DNA of 24,159 nucleotides, from the NCBI GenBank assembly GCA_964636945.1, contig CAZWVH010000047.1, forward strand, positions 1 to 24,159, written 5' to 3'. This document shows positions 6,370-14,862 of the stretch, piece by piece. Numbering within the stretch: the stretch's first letter is position 1; every line of letters starts with the position of its first letter. The notes beneath the pieces were generated by a model that had not been told where the DNA came from, did no database searches, and saw nothing but the letters and a program-made list of their open reading frames with translations. Position numbers and translations under genes: made by a program. The stretch comes from CAZADA01 sp964636945 (GTDB lineage Bacteria > Pseudomonadota > Alphaproteobacteria > Caulobacterales > Maricaulaceae).

Positions 6370-7692
6370 TTAAGCAGAGCTGGCGCCAAGCTGCAAAGCG
6401 CGCCACGCAATGTCGCGGCGATAAAATCCTTCGGGCCATTCAATGAGATCGATGGCGTTGTATGCCCGCTCCACGGCTTGGGCGAGCGTCTCGCCGAGCG
6501 CCGTGACATTGAGCATGCGTCCACCATTGGCGCGCAGGACGCCCTCGCCGTCCAATTGCGTGCCGGCATGAAAGACAATGACGTCTTCCATGGCGTTGGC
6601 GCGCTCCACGCCCAGTATGGCAGAGCCTTTTTCATAAGCTTGAGGGTATCCATCGGTTGCCAGCACCACGGTCACTGCGGGCCGTGGATCGATGGTGGGC
6701 GCAGGCGTCCCCGCGATGGCGCCAGTGGCGGAGGCGTACAACAGGGGAAGCACATCGCTGGTCATGCGCGCCATGAGGACTTGGCATTCCGGATCGCCAA
6801 AGCGGGCATTGTATTCCACGACTTTGGGACCATCGGACGTCAGCATTAGGCCCACATACAGCACGCCGGAAAAAGGGGGCCCTTCCGCGCGCATGCCGTC
6901 AAATGTCGGGCGAATGATGGTGTCGATGATTGTGGTCATCATGGTGTCATCCACCACAGGCGTTGGGCAGTAAGCGCCCATACCGCCAGTATTTGGGCCC
7001 TTGTCCCCATCAAATGCGGCCTTGTGGTCCTGACATGCGGGCAGGACCACAAAGTCCTGTCCGTCACAAATCGCGAACACACTGGCTTCCTGGCCGGACA
7101 TGAACTCCTCAATGACGATGGTCTGCGAGGCTTTGCCGTGCTTGCCGGCGATCATGGCTTGGATTTCGGCGCGCGCCTTTGCGCGTTCAGGCGTTATAAC
7201 CACGCCTTTGCCGGCGGCCAAGCCATCCGCCTTGATCACATAGGGGCCGGCATCGTGATCAACGTGGTTAATGGCGTCAGCGGCGGCGTCGAATGTGTGG
7301 TGGCGTGCGGTGGGAATCGCGTGACGCGCCATAAAGTCCTTGGCGAAACTCTTCGACCATTCCAGTTTTGCCGCCGCCTGGCTCGGCCCGAATGCCGCCA
7401 AACCCTCAGCGCGCAAGCGATCGGCCAATCCCATCGCCAGAGGGTCATCTGGACCAATGACCACAAAATCCACCGGCCGCTCCCGGCAGGCGGCGAGCAA
7501 GCCGTCAATGTCTGTGGCGCTGATCGGGAGATTTTCGCTGACCCCGCCATGGGCTAAGGCGATGTCCTGGGTGCCCGCATTGCCCGGCGCAATCCACAGC
7601 GATTTGGTTAAGGGGCTCTGCGCGATCTTCCAAGCCAGAGCGTGTTCACGGCCACCGCCGCCCACAACCAGCACGTTCAGGCGGTTAGTCAT
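6370..7692 (-). CDS. purD: Phosphoribosylamine-glycine ligase (GAR synthetase)
   Basis: PurD joins 5-phosphoribosylamine and glycine using ATP, the second step of purine synthesis, in the cytosol. The 440-residue protein starts with the family signature VLVVGGGGREHALAWK and continues with an ATP-grasp fold: PYVIKADGLAAGKGV (about residues 152-166), EEFMSGQEASVFAICDG, KGPNTGGMGAYCP, and EYNARFGDPECQ, which holds the metal-binding Glu/Asn. All key motifs are intact and the length is near the family norm. Two in-frame ATGs occur, at 7698 and 7692; GGAG lies 8 nt before the second but only 2 nt before the first, so 7692 is preferred. It overlaps the end of the upstream methyltransferase gene by 8 bp. 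Confidence 0.96.
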   Translation of the reverse strand: MTNRLNVLVVGGGGREHALAWKIAQSPLTKSLWIAPGNAGTQDIALAHGGVSENLPISATDIDGLLAACRERPVDFVVIGPDDPLAMGLADRLRAEGLAAFGPSQAAAKLEWSKSFAKDFMARHAIPTARHHTFDAAADAINHVDHDAGPYVIKADGLAAGKGVVITPERAKARAEIQAMIAGKHGKASQTIVIEEFMSGQEASVFAICDGQDFVVLPACQDHKAAFDGDKGPNTGGMGAYCPTPVVDDTMMTTIIDTIIRPTFDGMRAEGPPFSGVLYVGLMLTSDGPKVVEYNARFGDPECQVLMARMTSDVLPLLYASATGAIAGTPAPTIDPRPAVTVVLATDGYPQAYEKGSAILGVERANAMEDVIVFHAGTQLDGEGVLRANGGRMLNVTALGETLAQAVERAYNAIDLIEWPEGFYRRDIAWRALQLGASSA

Positions 7693-8557
7693 CGCCATAA
7701 CTCCGCCGTTTCAATAACAATGCATCCTGATGATCCCAGACATAGTCGCCTTGGGCCCAGCCGCCCCGGCGCACTTGATCGGCGTATGTGAGGCCGCATT
7801 TGGCGATCATGGTGTCAAAAAAAGTTTGATCAAAGCCAATCCCTGCCTCCGGCGCGCGCGGGTCGGTGGCCCACACGCCAAACTCCACCGGGTAGAGCGG
7901 GTAGGGATGTTCGGGCGAGGCGAGCGCGTCGCGAGCGGACTGATCCACAAGATATGCGGTGATGTAGGCCACTCCTGAAGGCTTGAGCACACGGGCGGTC
8001 TCGGAGAGGAAGGCTCTGGCCGCGCTGGGTTTGAGATGGGTGAACACTGATGTGGCGATAACCAAGTCTTGGCTCGAGTCGTCGCACGGAAAAGCGTAGG
8101 CCTCTGGCTTGATTTTGCCCTTGGGATTGTATTCTCCATTGGCCAAATCCACATGGCGGAATACGAAGTCGGGGCGCACGTGGGCCAAGGTTCGCTGGGC
8201 AAAATCAATGGCGGCGGCCGAGACATCAAAGCCGGTATACCCACCGTGTGCGGATAAATAGTGCGCCAAGGGCAGGGCGACACGGCCATTGCCGCACCCG
8301 ATGTCGAGGATCTGGGCGTCCGACGCGATTTGACTGGCTTCCAGGATCAGCTTGGCTTGGCGTGCGCCAACAGCGAAGAAATCGCCGCTCCCGGAATCGT
8401 GCAGCAACCGCCACGGGCGCGGGCCTTGTTTGTCAGACTTCAAACGCGAAGGGATCGACCCCACGTCATCACTGAACCGCCGCACAAAGCGGCGAAAACG
8501 CCACGGAGTCCGGCGCTTGACCATGCGCTTGAACGAAGATTTGGAAATGGTGGGCAT
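7685..8557 (-). CDS. Class I SAM-dependent methyltransferase
   Basis: The 290-residue protein has a basic N-terminal segment (KRMVKRRTPWRFRRFVRRF) and then a Rossmann methyltransferase fold. Motif I is ILDIGCGNGRVALPLA (about residues 83-98), the acidic motif II region is YTGFDVSAAAID, and motif IV is LVIATSVFTHLKP. The substrate is not identifiable; the basic N-terminus could bind nucleic acid or acidic membrane lipid. It is the first gene of the minus-strand set with purD, which it overlaps by 8 bp, so the two are probably coupled. Its start is 54 bp from the divergent xseA start. No good SD precedes the ATG at 8557. Confidence 0.82.
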   Translation of the reverse strand: MPTISKSSFKRMVKRRTPWRFRRFVRRFSDDVGSIPSRLKSDKQGPRPWRLLHDSGSGDFFAVGARQAKLILEASQIASDAQILDIGCGNGRVALPLAHYLSAHGGYTGFDVSAAAIDFAQRTLAHVRPDFVFRHVDLANGEYNPKGKIKPEAYAFPCDDSSQDLVIATSVFTHLKPSAARAFLSETARVLKPSGVAYITAYLVDQSARDALASPEHPYPLYPVEFGVWATDPRAPEAGIGFDQTFFDTMIAKCGLTYADQVRRGGWAQGDYVWDHQDALLLKRRSYGDD

Positions 8558-8611
8558 CGCTGTGATCAGCCTTGGTGCACGTGATTGCGAATCTCAGATA
8601 CGCTGGGCGTT

Positions 8612-10027
8612 ATGACAGAGTCCAGCGCCGCCACCAATGCGCCCGAGCTGACAGTTTCAGAACTGGCCGGCGCCCTCAAGCGCACGATTGAAGACGCCTA
8701 TGGCCGCGTGCGGGTGCGCGGTGAACTGGGCCGTGTGACGATCGCTAAATCAGGCCACATGTACGCTGACCTGAAAGATGATCGCGCGGTGATTTCAACC
8801 ATCATGTGGAAGGGGCAGGCCGGTCGCCTCAACTTTCGTCCCGAGGAGGGGCTGGAGGTGGTGGTTGAGGGCCGACTGTCCACCTATCCCGGCCGTTCGC
8901 AATATCAGCTGATCGCCGAGACCATGGCGCCAGCTGGTGTCGGTGCGCTGATGGCGCTACTTGAAGAGCGTAAGAAAAAGCTCGCCGCGGAAGGCCTGTT
9001 CGCCAGCGAGCGCAAACGCGCCGTCCCGTTCCTTCCCAAAACCATTGGCGTGGTAACTTCGCCCACCGGTGCGGTGATCCGCGATATTCTGCATCGCCTG
9101 TCGGACCGGTTCCCCGTCCATGTCCTGGTTTGGCCCGTGGTGGTCCAGGGCGAACAGGCCGCAAACCAGGTCGCCGCTGCAATTTCGGGTTTCAATCAGA
9201 TTGATGGCGCTGCTGGCATACCGCGTCCTGACGTCCTGATTGTGGCGCGCGGCGGCGGGTCCATCGAAGATCTTTGGGGGTTTAACGAGGAAGTGGTGGT
9301 GCGCGCGGCCGCTGCATCGGCGATACCGCTGATTTCCGCAGTGGGTCACGAGACGGATTGGACGCTGATCGATTTGGCCGCGGATGTGCGCGCGCCGACA
9401 CCCACCGGCGCAGCAGAGATGGCTGTCCCCGTGCGACGGGACTTGGCGGCCCAAACTCAAATGCTTGGCGGACGTTTAGCCAGCGCCATGGGCGCGTTGA
9501 TCGACCGCAAAACAGCCGACGCACGCGCTGCAGCCCGCGGATTGCCCAGGCCGGAGGACATTCTGGGTATGCGCGCCCAGCGCCTCGACGCGGCCGGCGC
9601 CAATCTCTTGTCGGGTCTTCGCCGTTCCGTCGACAGATCCTCCATCGCATTTCAGCGTCTTGCCGGGCGGTTACAGCCCAATACGCTGTCTCGCGATGTG
9701 GATCACCGCCGTCAACGTGTCGGCGAATTGTCCCAACGTATGGGCCGGGAAATGGCCCGCCTTGTTCACGATCGCACACGCACGAGCGAGGCGATCGGCG
9801 CGCGGCTGGAAAGCGTCAGCCCTCGTTCTGTTCTGGCGCGCGGCTATGCCATCGTGCATCGGACCGGCGGAGAGATTGTCCGGGCCTCAGCGTCCCTGAA
9901 ACCCAATGATCAGGTGACAATCGAGTTTGCTGACGGGCGGTCTGAAGCGATCGTCAATCCCACCGGCGGGGGCATGAAACGCCCGCGCAGACCTAAGGCC
10001 CGCGAAGGTCAGGGGTCATTGTTTTGA
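8612..10027 (+). CDS. xseA: Exodeoxyribonuclease VII large subunit
   Basis: XseA pairs with several copies of XseB to degrade single-stranded DNA into oligonucleotides during repair. The 471-residue protein has an N-terminal OB-fold (about residues 10-105, with GRVRVRGELGRV and LKDDRAVIS), the nuclease core with KTIGVVTSPTGAVIRDI, VARGGGSIEDLWGFNEE, AVGHETDWTLIDLAADVRAPTP and AAE, a helical region, and the C-terminal LARGYAIV motif. All family motifs are intact. The frame is open from a TTG at 8585, but the ATG at 8612 matches the usual N-terminus. The SD is weak. xseB is not in the window. The purD-opposite-xseA arrangement followed by DUF2093 is familiar in alphaproteobacteria. Confidence 0.95.
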   Translation: MTESSAATNAPELTVSELAGALKRTIEDAYGRVRVRGELGRVTIAKSGHMYADLKDDRAVISTIMWKGQAGRLNFRPEEGLEVVVEGRLSTYPGRSQYQLIAETMAPAGVGALMALLEERKKKLAAEGLFASERKRAVPFLPKTIGVVTSPTGAVIRDILHRLSDRFPVHVLVWPVVVQGEQAANQVAAAISGFNQIDGAAGIPRPDVLIVARGGGSIEDLWGFNEEVVVRAAAASAIPLISAVGHETDWTLIDLAADVRAPTPTGAAEMAVPVRRDLAAQTQMLGGRLASAMGALIDRKTADARAAARGLPRPEDILGMRAQRLDAAGANLLSGLRRSVDRSSIAFQRLAGRLQPNTLSRDVDHRRQRVGELSQRMGREMARLVHDRTRTSEAIGARLESVSPRSVLARGYAIVHRTGGEIVRASASLKPNDQVTIEFADGRSEAIVNPTGGGMKRPRRPKAREGQGSLF

Positions 10028-10095
10028 TCACTTGATTTCCCAACAGTCCTTCGCAAGTGTGCACTGAACGCCGAAGATACAGTGGTTGAACCATC

Positions 10096-10308
10096 ATGGA
10101 CGCCTTATCCAACAGCCGTGAGGCGCGATTGCGCTATTTGCCCAATGACATTGACGTCATTCGCGAGGGCTCATTTGTTCGCTGCGCCGTCACGGGCCGG
10201 CCGATCCCGCTCGCCAATTTGCGCTATTGGAATGTGGCCCTACAGGAGCCGTATTACGATGCTGAAGTCGCACTTCAACGCTGGCGCGAACTACAACCAC
10301 GCAAATAG
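10096..10308 (+). CDS. DUF2093 family small protein
   Basis: This 70-residue protein contains the conserved DUF2093 pattern: an EARLRYLPND start region, a central FVRCAVTGRPIPL segment and LRYWNV..QEPY near the end. The family is small, alphaproteobacterial and of unknown function, and is commonly encoded just after xseA, as here (68 bp gap). It has two separated features that could fold as a small beta domain, but only one Cys, so it is not a zinc ribbon. It probably belongs to the xseA transcript and is followed 26 bp later by the M23 peptidase gene. Confidence 0.85.
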   Translation: MDALSNSREARLRYLPNDIDVIREGSFVRCAVTGRPIPLANLRYWNVALQEPYYDAEVALQRWRELQPRK

Positions 10309-10334
10309 TCCGCTCGGACGGAGAGAGGAATCAG

Positions 10335-11285
10335 ATGACCAAATTGTCGTGGCGGGGTCTTGGCGCATTGGCGGTGCTGGCGTCCGGACTCGGAGCCGCT
10401 GCTTCGGCGCAAGACCGCGCCATCAATTGCCCAAGTGTTCAAGCGGTGCAGGGCGGTGGCGCGATCTGTCAAACAGCGCCCGGAGCAGACGTATTTCTCG
10501 ATGGCTCCAAAGTGACAGAGGCCACATCGAGCGGCTGGGCGTTTGTGGGCTTTCCGCGCGGCGCGCCTCGCGATGTGGTCATTACGTCCAGTGCGGCGGA
10601 TACGGGTGTCCGGTTGACGCTTGCGCCCCAGGATTACCCATCCACGCGCATTGAATCTGTGCCGCGGGCTGGGGCGGAGTACTCGCCGAAAGACTTGGCG
10701 CACATTTGCATTTCCAGCCATTTGAAAAAGGCCGCGTTCTCAACCCCGTCGGTGGGCGAGTTTTTTCTCGAAGGCTTTATCCTCCCAGCCGAGGGACGCC
10801 GGTCCGGTGTGTTCGGCTCCCAACGGATTTACAACAACCAAAACCGCAACCCACGCACCCATTGGGGCATTGACGTGGCTGCGCCCACAGGCACGCCCGT
10901 GCTGTCGCCAGCTGGCGGCGTGGTGCGTCTGGCGGATCCCAATCTCTTCTTTGAGGGCGGCGCGATTTTTCTCGATCACGGCCAAGGCCTTGTGAGCGTG
11001 ATGATGCATCTCAGTGAAGTGAATGTGGCTCCCGGCGATGTGGTGGCGCAGGGCCAGCGGTTGGGCGCCATTGGCTCCACCGGCCGCTCGACGGGTCCAC
11101 ATTTGCACTGGGGGATTAAATATCAGGACAAGTACTGGATCGATCCGGCCCAATTGATGGCGTTGTCTGAGAGCGGGATTTCCGGGTCATTCTCTAGAGA
11201 TGTTTCGCCGGCGATCCAGCGCGAGGCGTCGGATACTGCGATCAGCACCTATAAAGGCGCGTTGATGGCGTGTTTCGATCAGTAG
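10335..11285 (+). CDS. Exported M23-family metallopeptidase (LytM/peptidoglycan endopeptidase type)
   Basis: The 316-residue protein has a signal peptide (about 1-25, AASA cleavage) and a C-terminal M23 domain. Zinc-binding residues are present: His176 and Asp180 in HWGID, and His258 in GPHLHWG; His225 (MMHLSE) and His256 complete the active site. M23 enzymes with a full set cut peptide crosslinks in peptidoglycan; this one should be catalytically active in the periplasm. An N-terminal region (about 30-135) with paired cysteines precedes the peptidase and may regulate or target it. The start follows the strong SD GGAGAGAGGA. Context with xseA and DUF2093 is conserved in related bacteria, but there is no evident functional link. 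Confidence 0.9.
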   Translation: MTKLSWRGLGALAVLASGLGAAASAQDRAINCPSVQAVQGGGAICQTAPGADVFLDGSKVTEATSSGWAFVGFPRGAPRDVVITSSAADTGVRLTLAPQDYPSTRIESVPRAGAEYSPKDLAHICISSHLKKAAFSTPSVGEFFLEGFILPAEGRRSGVFGSQRIYNNQNRNPRTHWGIDVAAPTGTPVLSPAGGVVRLADPNLFFEGGAIFLDHGQGLVSVMMHLSEVNVAPGDVVAQGQRLGAIGSTGRSTGPHLHWGIKYQDKYWIDPAQLMALSESGISGSFSRDVSPAIQREASDTAISTYKGALMACFDQ

Positions 11286-11390
11286 CCGCAGTGACGTCTT
11301 TGTTCGTGGAGATTGGGAAACGATTGCGTTGACTGGTCCAGACAGCTACCACTAAAAGCCGTGGCGAACTGGGGAAGGGGAGAGTGGGTT

Positions 11391-11723
11391 ATGGCCAATT
11401 TAGTCAGTAATATGTTGATCAAGCCGCCGGTGAAAATCTTGGCGACTTTTGTGGTGGCGATTGGATTGTTTGGCGGCGCCGCGGTGATGCGACCAGGCAC
11501 CATCTCTCAGCTCAAGACCCAAGCGGGTAAAGTGAGCGATGGCATCCTTTCTCTGCCGATGGTGGAAGGCAATGTGGCCGATATCCTCAGCATTTTGACC
11601 GATGACATGGCGGTGTTGGGTATTTTTGGCACCATTGTGGCGCGGTCGATCGTCGAGCTGTTTGCTCAAGGCGGCGGGGCGATAATCAATATGATGAGCG
11701 GCGGGAGTCGCGACGAATTCTAA
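11391..11723 (+). CDS. Small hypothetical membrane protein
   Basis: The 110-residue protein starts at an ATG after the purine-rich GGGGAAGGGGAGAG; the frame is open further upstream from a TTG at 11313, but that lacks an SD. It has a first hydrophobic helix at about 16-34, an amphipathic central region with two short helices, a second moderately hydrophobic helix at about 72-92 (AVLGIFGTIVARSIVELF), and a polar tail. I do not recognise a family. It follows the M23 gene by about 105 bp and ends at a hairpin shared with the convergent acyltransferase gene. Confidence 0.65.
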   Translation: MANLVSNMLIKPPVKILATFVVAIGLFGGAAVMRPGTISQLKTQAGKVSDGILSLPMVEGNVADILSILTDDMAVLGIFGTIVARSIVELFAQGGGAIINMMSGGSRDEF

Positions 11724-11741
11724 GGCTGGCTAATCAGCCTT
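11722..11741. terminator. Symmetric hairpin at a convergent gene junction, possible bidirectional terminator
   Basis: AAGGCTG at 11722-11728 pairs perfectly with CAGCCTT at 11735-11741 around a 6-base loop. The stem includes bases of both stop codons: TAA of the plus-strand gene and TAA of the minus-strand gene. No U-tract follows on either strand, so intrinsic termination may be weak. Confidence 0.4.
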
Positions 11742-12654
11742 AATCGCCGCTTTGGCGATAGATCGTTTTTGGCCAGCGCCGATGGACCCAAAACCACTCG
11801 GCGGGCGCTTCATGCACACGGTCTTCGACGAAAGCGTTGATGCGGCGCACGGTGTTGACGACGGCGCGTTCCTCATCATCGCTGCGATCCACGTCAATGG
11901 GCTCATGGACGGTGACCCGAAATCGAGCATGCGGTAGGCGTTTGACGCTCATGGGCACAAGCGGGCAGCCATATTTGCGCGCCAACCGCGTCGGGCCGTC
12001 TGCAGTCATGGCGGGGCGGCCAAACAGGGGAACTTCCACCCCCTCATTGTATTTTTGATCATTCATCACGGCCACGGCTTCGCCCTTGGCCAGGGCGCGC
12101 AGCAGACCCATGCCGCCTTCCTTGCCTTTGGCGGCTTGCAGTCGAATGCCGTAGGCCGCCCGCGTCTCGACGATCCGCCTGTCAATGAAGTAATTATTTG
12201 CAGGTCGATAGGTGACCCTGCAGGGCACGCCACGTTTGACAATGGCCATCGCCATCACTTCCCAATTGGCGAAATGGCCTGAAATTAGCACCGCGCCCCG
12301 ACGGCTGTCGCTGATTTGGTCCAGGCGTTCGGCCCCCGTCACTTCCACGCGCGGATTGTCGGAATAAATTGAAAAACTATTGAGGTGGGGAAACTCACCC
12401 ACCAACCGGCCAAAATTGTCCCAAACCTCGATAAGCAGATCACGCCGCGCTTTGGCGCTGAGGCCGGGAAAGGCAATGTCCAAATTCGTTTGCGCCACGT
12501 GGTGCACTGGCGTCATCGGCCCTAAGGTGCGCAAAAGCGCCCCACCCAATGCTGAAGCTTTTTCGACGGGTAACGTGCGAAATGCGCCGCCATAAGCGTC
12601 GTAAATCCAGCCCACCAGGCGAGCGGTCATTGATTTATCGTGAAAAACCGCCAT
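11740..12654 (-). CDS. LpxL/HtrB-like lysophospholipid (lipid A late) acyltransferase
   Basis: The 304-residue protein belongs to the LpxL/LpxM acyltransferase family, inner-membrane enzymes that add a secondary acyl chain to lipid A from acyl-ACP. The catalytic HX4E motif is seen as His127/Glu132 in SGHFANWE. Later motifs are YRPANN (substrate pocket), MNDQKYNEGVEVPLFGR, TADGPTRLARK, and the terminal PAEWFWVHRRW, all typical of the family. The N-terminal helix is weakly hydrophobic compared with E. coli LpxL. The frame extends to 12789, but that would overlap the divergent gene; ATGs at 12654 and 12630 are both possible and neither has a good SD. Lipid A genes lpxK and waaA are about 4 kb away, supporting the assignment. 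Confidence 0.85.
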   Translation of the reverse strand: MAVFHDKSMTARLVGWIYDAYGGAFRTLPVEKASALGGALLRTLGPMTPVHHVAQTNLDIAFPGLSAKARRDLLIEVWDNFGRLVGEFPHLNSFSIYSDNPRVEVTGAERLDQISDSRRGAVLISGHFANWEVMAMAIVKRGVPCRVTYRPANNYFIDRRIVETRAAYGIRLQAAKGKEGGMGLLRALAKGEAVAVMNDQKYNEGVEVPLFGRPAMTADGPTRLARKYGCPLVPMSVKRLPHARFRVTVHEPIDVDRSDDEERAVVNTVRRINAFVEDRVHEAPAEWFWVHRRWPKTIYRQSGD

Positions 12655-12731
12655 GACAGTTCGACTAAAGCGTCCTCGCACACTGATCGCATTTATGTAA
12701 TCGTTGCATTGGCTGAACGCCACGCGTTTGT

Positions 12732-12749
12732 ATGAGTTCAGGAGGGGAA
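12732..12749 (+). promoter_or_regulatory. 18-nt leader / extended Shine-Dalgarno, copy 2
   Basis: ATGAGTTCAGGAGGGGAA ends two bases before the ATG at 12752. It differs at one position from the leader at 2690-2707 of the TerB-like gene. It decides the start of the M28 peptidase at 12752 rather than the TTG at 12704. Confidence 0.6.
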
Positions 12750-12751
12750 AA

Positions 12752-14158
12752 ATGCGCACAATCTTAGCGTTGTTAAGCGCTGTACTCACCGCATCACCTA
12801 TATTGGCGCAAGAAGACGCCCAGTCCGTTGAAGATATTGAATTTTTAACGTCGATTCCACCAAGTGAAATTGCGTTGCTCCATCAGCTGGTCGATGAGGT
12901 TTCTGCTGAACGTCTCGAAGCCGACATACGCACTTTGGCCAGTTTCGGTACGCGCCATACCCTGTCGGAGACCGGTAGTGACATGCGCGGTATTGGCGCT
13001 GCGCGACGCTGGATCAAGGCTCAGTTTGAAGGCATATCGGCCGAATGCGGCGGATGTCTTGAAGTGGTGGAGATCAATGGAACCATTGGCGGCGAGACGC
13101 GCATCCCCGAGGCCACCGAGATCGTCAACATTGTGGCCATACAACGCGGAACCCTTGATCGCGACCGCATGGTGATCATGTCGGGGGATATCGATAGCCG
13201 CGCCAGCGACGTGATGGACGCGGAAATTGACAGCCCCGGCGCCAACGATAACGCTACGGGCATGGCGGGCGCCATCGAGGCGGCGCGGGTTCTGTCCAAG
13301 CATGAATTTGCCGGCACGATTGTTTATGCCGGCCTGTCTGGCGAAGAGCAGGGCTTGTTTGGCGGACAGATTGTCGTGCGCCAAGCGGTGAACGATGGCT
13401 GGCGCATCAAGGCCGTGCTCAACAATGACATGATCGGCAATATCGCCGGGATTAATGGTGTGATCAACAACACAACCGCTCGGGTCTTTTCTGAAGGTGT
13501 GCGCGCCACAGAGACCACCGATGAAGCGCGCCGACGTCGATTTACGGGCGGTGAGGTCGATAGCCCCTCGCGCAATCTGGCCCGATATATCGATGTCATG
13601 GCCGATCGCTACATTCCCAATCTCGACACCATGATGATCTACCGGCTCGATCGATTTGGCCGCGGCGGACACCACCGCCCCTTCAACGAAGCGGGCTTTC
13701 CGGCAGTTCGGATCATGGAGACCAACGAGCATTACGATCGCCAGCACCAAGACATTCGCACAGAGGAAGGCCGTGAATACGGCGATGTGATCGATGGGGT
13801 GGATTTTGATTACGCCGCCAAGCTCACCGCACTCAACGTGGTGTCACTGGCCGGCATGGCTGGGGCGCCGCCTTTTCCCGCCAATGTGGAAATCGAAGGT
13901 GCGGTGAGACCGTCCACCACCTTGCGTTGGGCGCGCGCGACGGGTCCGGCTGCAGAAAACCTTGCCGGGTATCGCGTGCATTGGCGGCTGACCACGGACC
14001 CACAATGGCGCTGGAGTCGCTATGTGGGTGACGTCACCGAACATACGCTCGAAAACATCGTCATCGACAATTACTTCTTTGGCGTGTCGTCCGTAGCAAA
14101 AGATGGCTCGGAAAGCCCCGTGGTGTTCCCCGGCGCAGCAGGCTCATTCGGCGAGTAG
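12752..14158 (+). CDS. Exported M28-family metallopeptidase with C-terminal beta domain
   Basis: The 468-residue protein has a signal peptide (about 1-19, ILAQ). The M28 (bacterial aminopeptidase) core shows Asp166 in GANDNATG (bridging metal ligand), Glu198-Glu199 in SGEEQGLFGG (general base and ligand), Asp226 in NNDMIG, and a His-rich end segment around 327-333 (EHYDRQH). The first zinc ligand, usually His in the GH.DS motif, is Asp146 here (SGDIDS). A C-terminal domain of about 90 residues (from PANVEIEG) looks like a fibronectin III beta-sandwich. Such enzymes release N-terminal amino acids from peptides in the periplasm or medium. The start follows a very strong SD. The 3' end overlaps the convergent GST gene by 88 bp. 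Confidence 0.88.
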   Translation: MRTILALLSAVLTASPILAQEDAQSVEDIEFLTSIPPSEIALLHQLVDEVSAERLEADIRTLASFGTRHTLSETGSDMRGIGAARRWIKAQFEGISAECGGCLEVVEINGTIGGETRIPEATEIVNIVAIQRGTLDRDRMVIMSGDIDSRASDVMDAEIDSPGANDNATGMAGAIEAARVLSKHEFAGTIVYAGLSGEEQGLFGGQIVVRQAVNDGWRIKAVLNNDMIGNIAGINGVINNTTARVFSEGVRATETTDEARRRRFTGGEVDSPSRNLARYIDVMADRYIPNLDTMMIYRLDRFGRGGHHRPFNEAGFPAVRIMETNEHYDRQHQDIRTEEGREYGDVIDGVDFDYAAKLTALNVVSLAGMAGAPPFPANVEIEGAVRPSTTLRWARATGPAAENLAGYRVHWRLTTDPQWRWSRYVGDVTEHTLENIVIDNYFFGVSSVAKDGSESPVVFPGAAGSFGE

Positions 14159-14862
14159 TGGGCGACGCCTCGCCCCCATGCCACCATTGGATCGCCTGAT
14201 GTCCAAAATTTGTGTTTGGTCATGATGGCGGAGAACAGATCGCTGGTCATGAGCCTTTGCAGCCATGGATGCAGGCCCGGGCGATCGAGAGCATCGAACC
14301 AATGGGGATCGGCAATGCGGTATTGGCGCACGAAGGGGAAGATGGCGATGTCAGCATAGCTGGGCCGGTCGCCGAACAGGAAGCGCGTTTGGCGGAGTGG
14401 CGCCGTCACCTCATCGAGAATTTCCTGTGCGGCTTGGCGGTGTTTGATCGGGTCCGCGCCCTCATAGCGCGTTGCATACTTATAGCGATCGAGATCATGC
14501 TTAAACGGTCCGTCAATGCGCGTCACAAGAGCGTCCATGGCCGTGCGATCGCCGATGTCCGGCGCCAGCCAATTCTCCGGATCATTACGCTCCAGCGCCC
14601 ACGTCATGATGTCGAGGCTTTCCTCCAGCACATCGCCGTTGGGGAGAACCAGGACGGGAACCGAGGCTTTGGGAGAAGCGGCAATCATGGCTTGTGGTTT
14701 GGCTTTGAGCGAAACTTCCCGCAGCTCCGCCGTGACGCCAGCCGTCCAGAGCGCCATACGGGCGCGCATGGCGAACGGGCAACGCCGGAATGAGTAGAGG
14801 ACAGGCAATGCCGCACGACCGGCAGCCGGTCGCCGTTCCGCCTTAGCGTTTGCGGGCGCCAT
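14071..14862 (-). CDS. Glutathione S-transferase family protein
   Basis: The 263-residue protein has a thioredoxin-fold N-terminal domain beginning LYSFRRCPFAMRARMAL, with Cys28 in the CPFAMR active-site motif. It continues with KASVPVLVLPNGDVLEESLDIM, the glutathione-binding cis-Pro and Glu-Ser pair, and an all-helical C-terminal GST domain with PSYADIAIFPFVRQ (the N-capping motif). It resembles the Cys-type, glutaredoxin-like GSTs. The ATG at 14862 follows GAGAGGAG and overlaps the end of trhO by 20 bp, so it is the last gene of the lipid A operon. The last 30 or so residues, after the usual family end, are encoded antisense to the M28 gene. Confidence 0.85.
   Translation of the reverse strand: MAPANAKAERRPAAGRAALPVLYSFRRCPFAMRARMALWTAGVTAELREVSLKAKPQAMIAASPKASVPVLVLPNGDVLEESLDIMTWALERNDPENWLAPDIGDRTAMDALVTRIDGPFKHDLDRYKYATRYEGADPIKHRQAAQEILDEVTAPLRQTRFLFGDRPSYADIAIFPFVRQYRIADPHWFDALDRPGLHPWLQRLMTSDLFSAIMTKHKFWTSGDPMVAWGRGVAHYSPNEPAAPGNTTGLSEPSFATDDTPKK

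Noticed and set aside
7024..7557. 177-codon open frame on the plus strand
   Set aside because: Shadow of purD, which has complete ATP-grasp motifs on the other strand.
9282..9779. Open frames on both strands inside xseA
   Set aside because: xseA carries the full exonuclease VII motif set; the others are Arg/Pro-rich shadows.
12661..12751. TTG at 12704 as M28 start
   Set aside because: It would place a charged stretch before the signal peptide and lacks an SD; the ATG at 12752 has a very strong SD.
12845..13750. 301-codon open frame on the minus strand
   Set aside because: It is antisense to the M28 peptidase, with no SD and no domain pattern.
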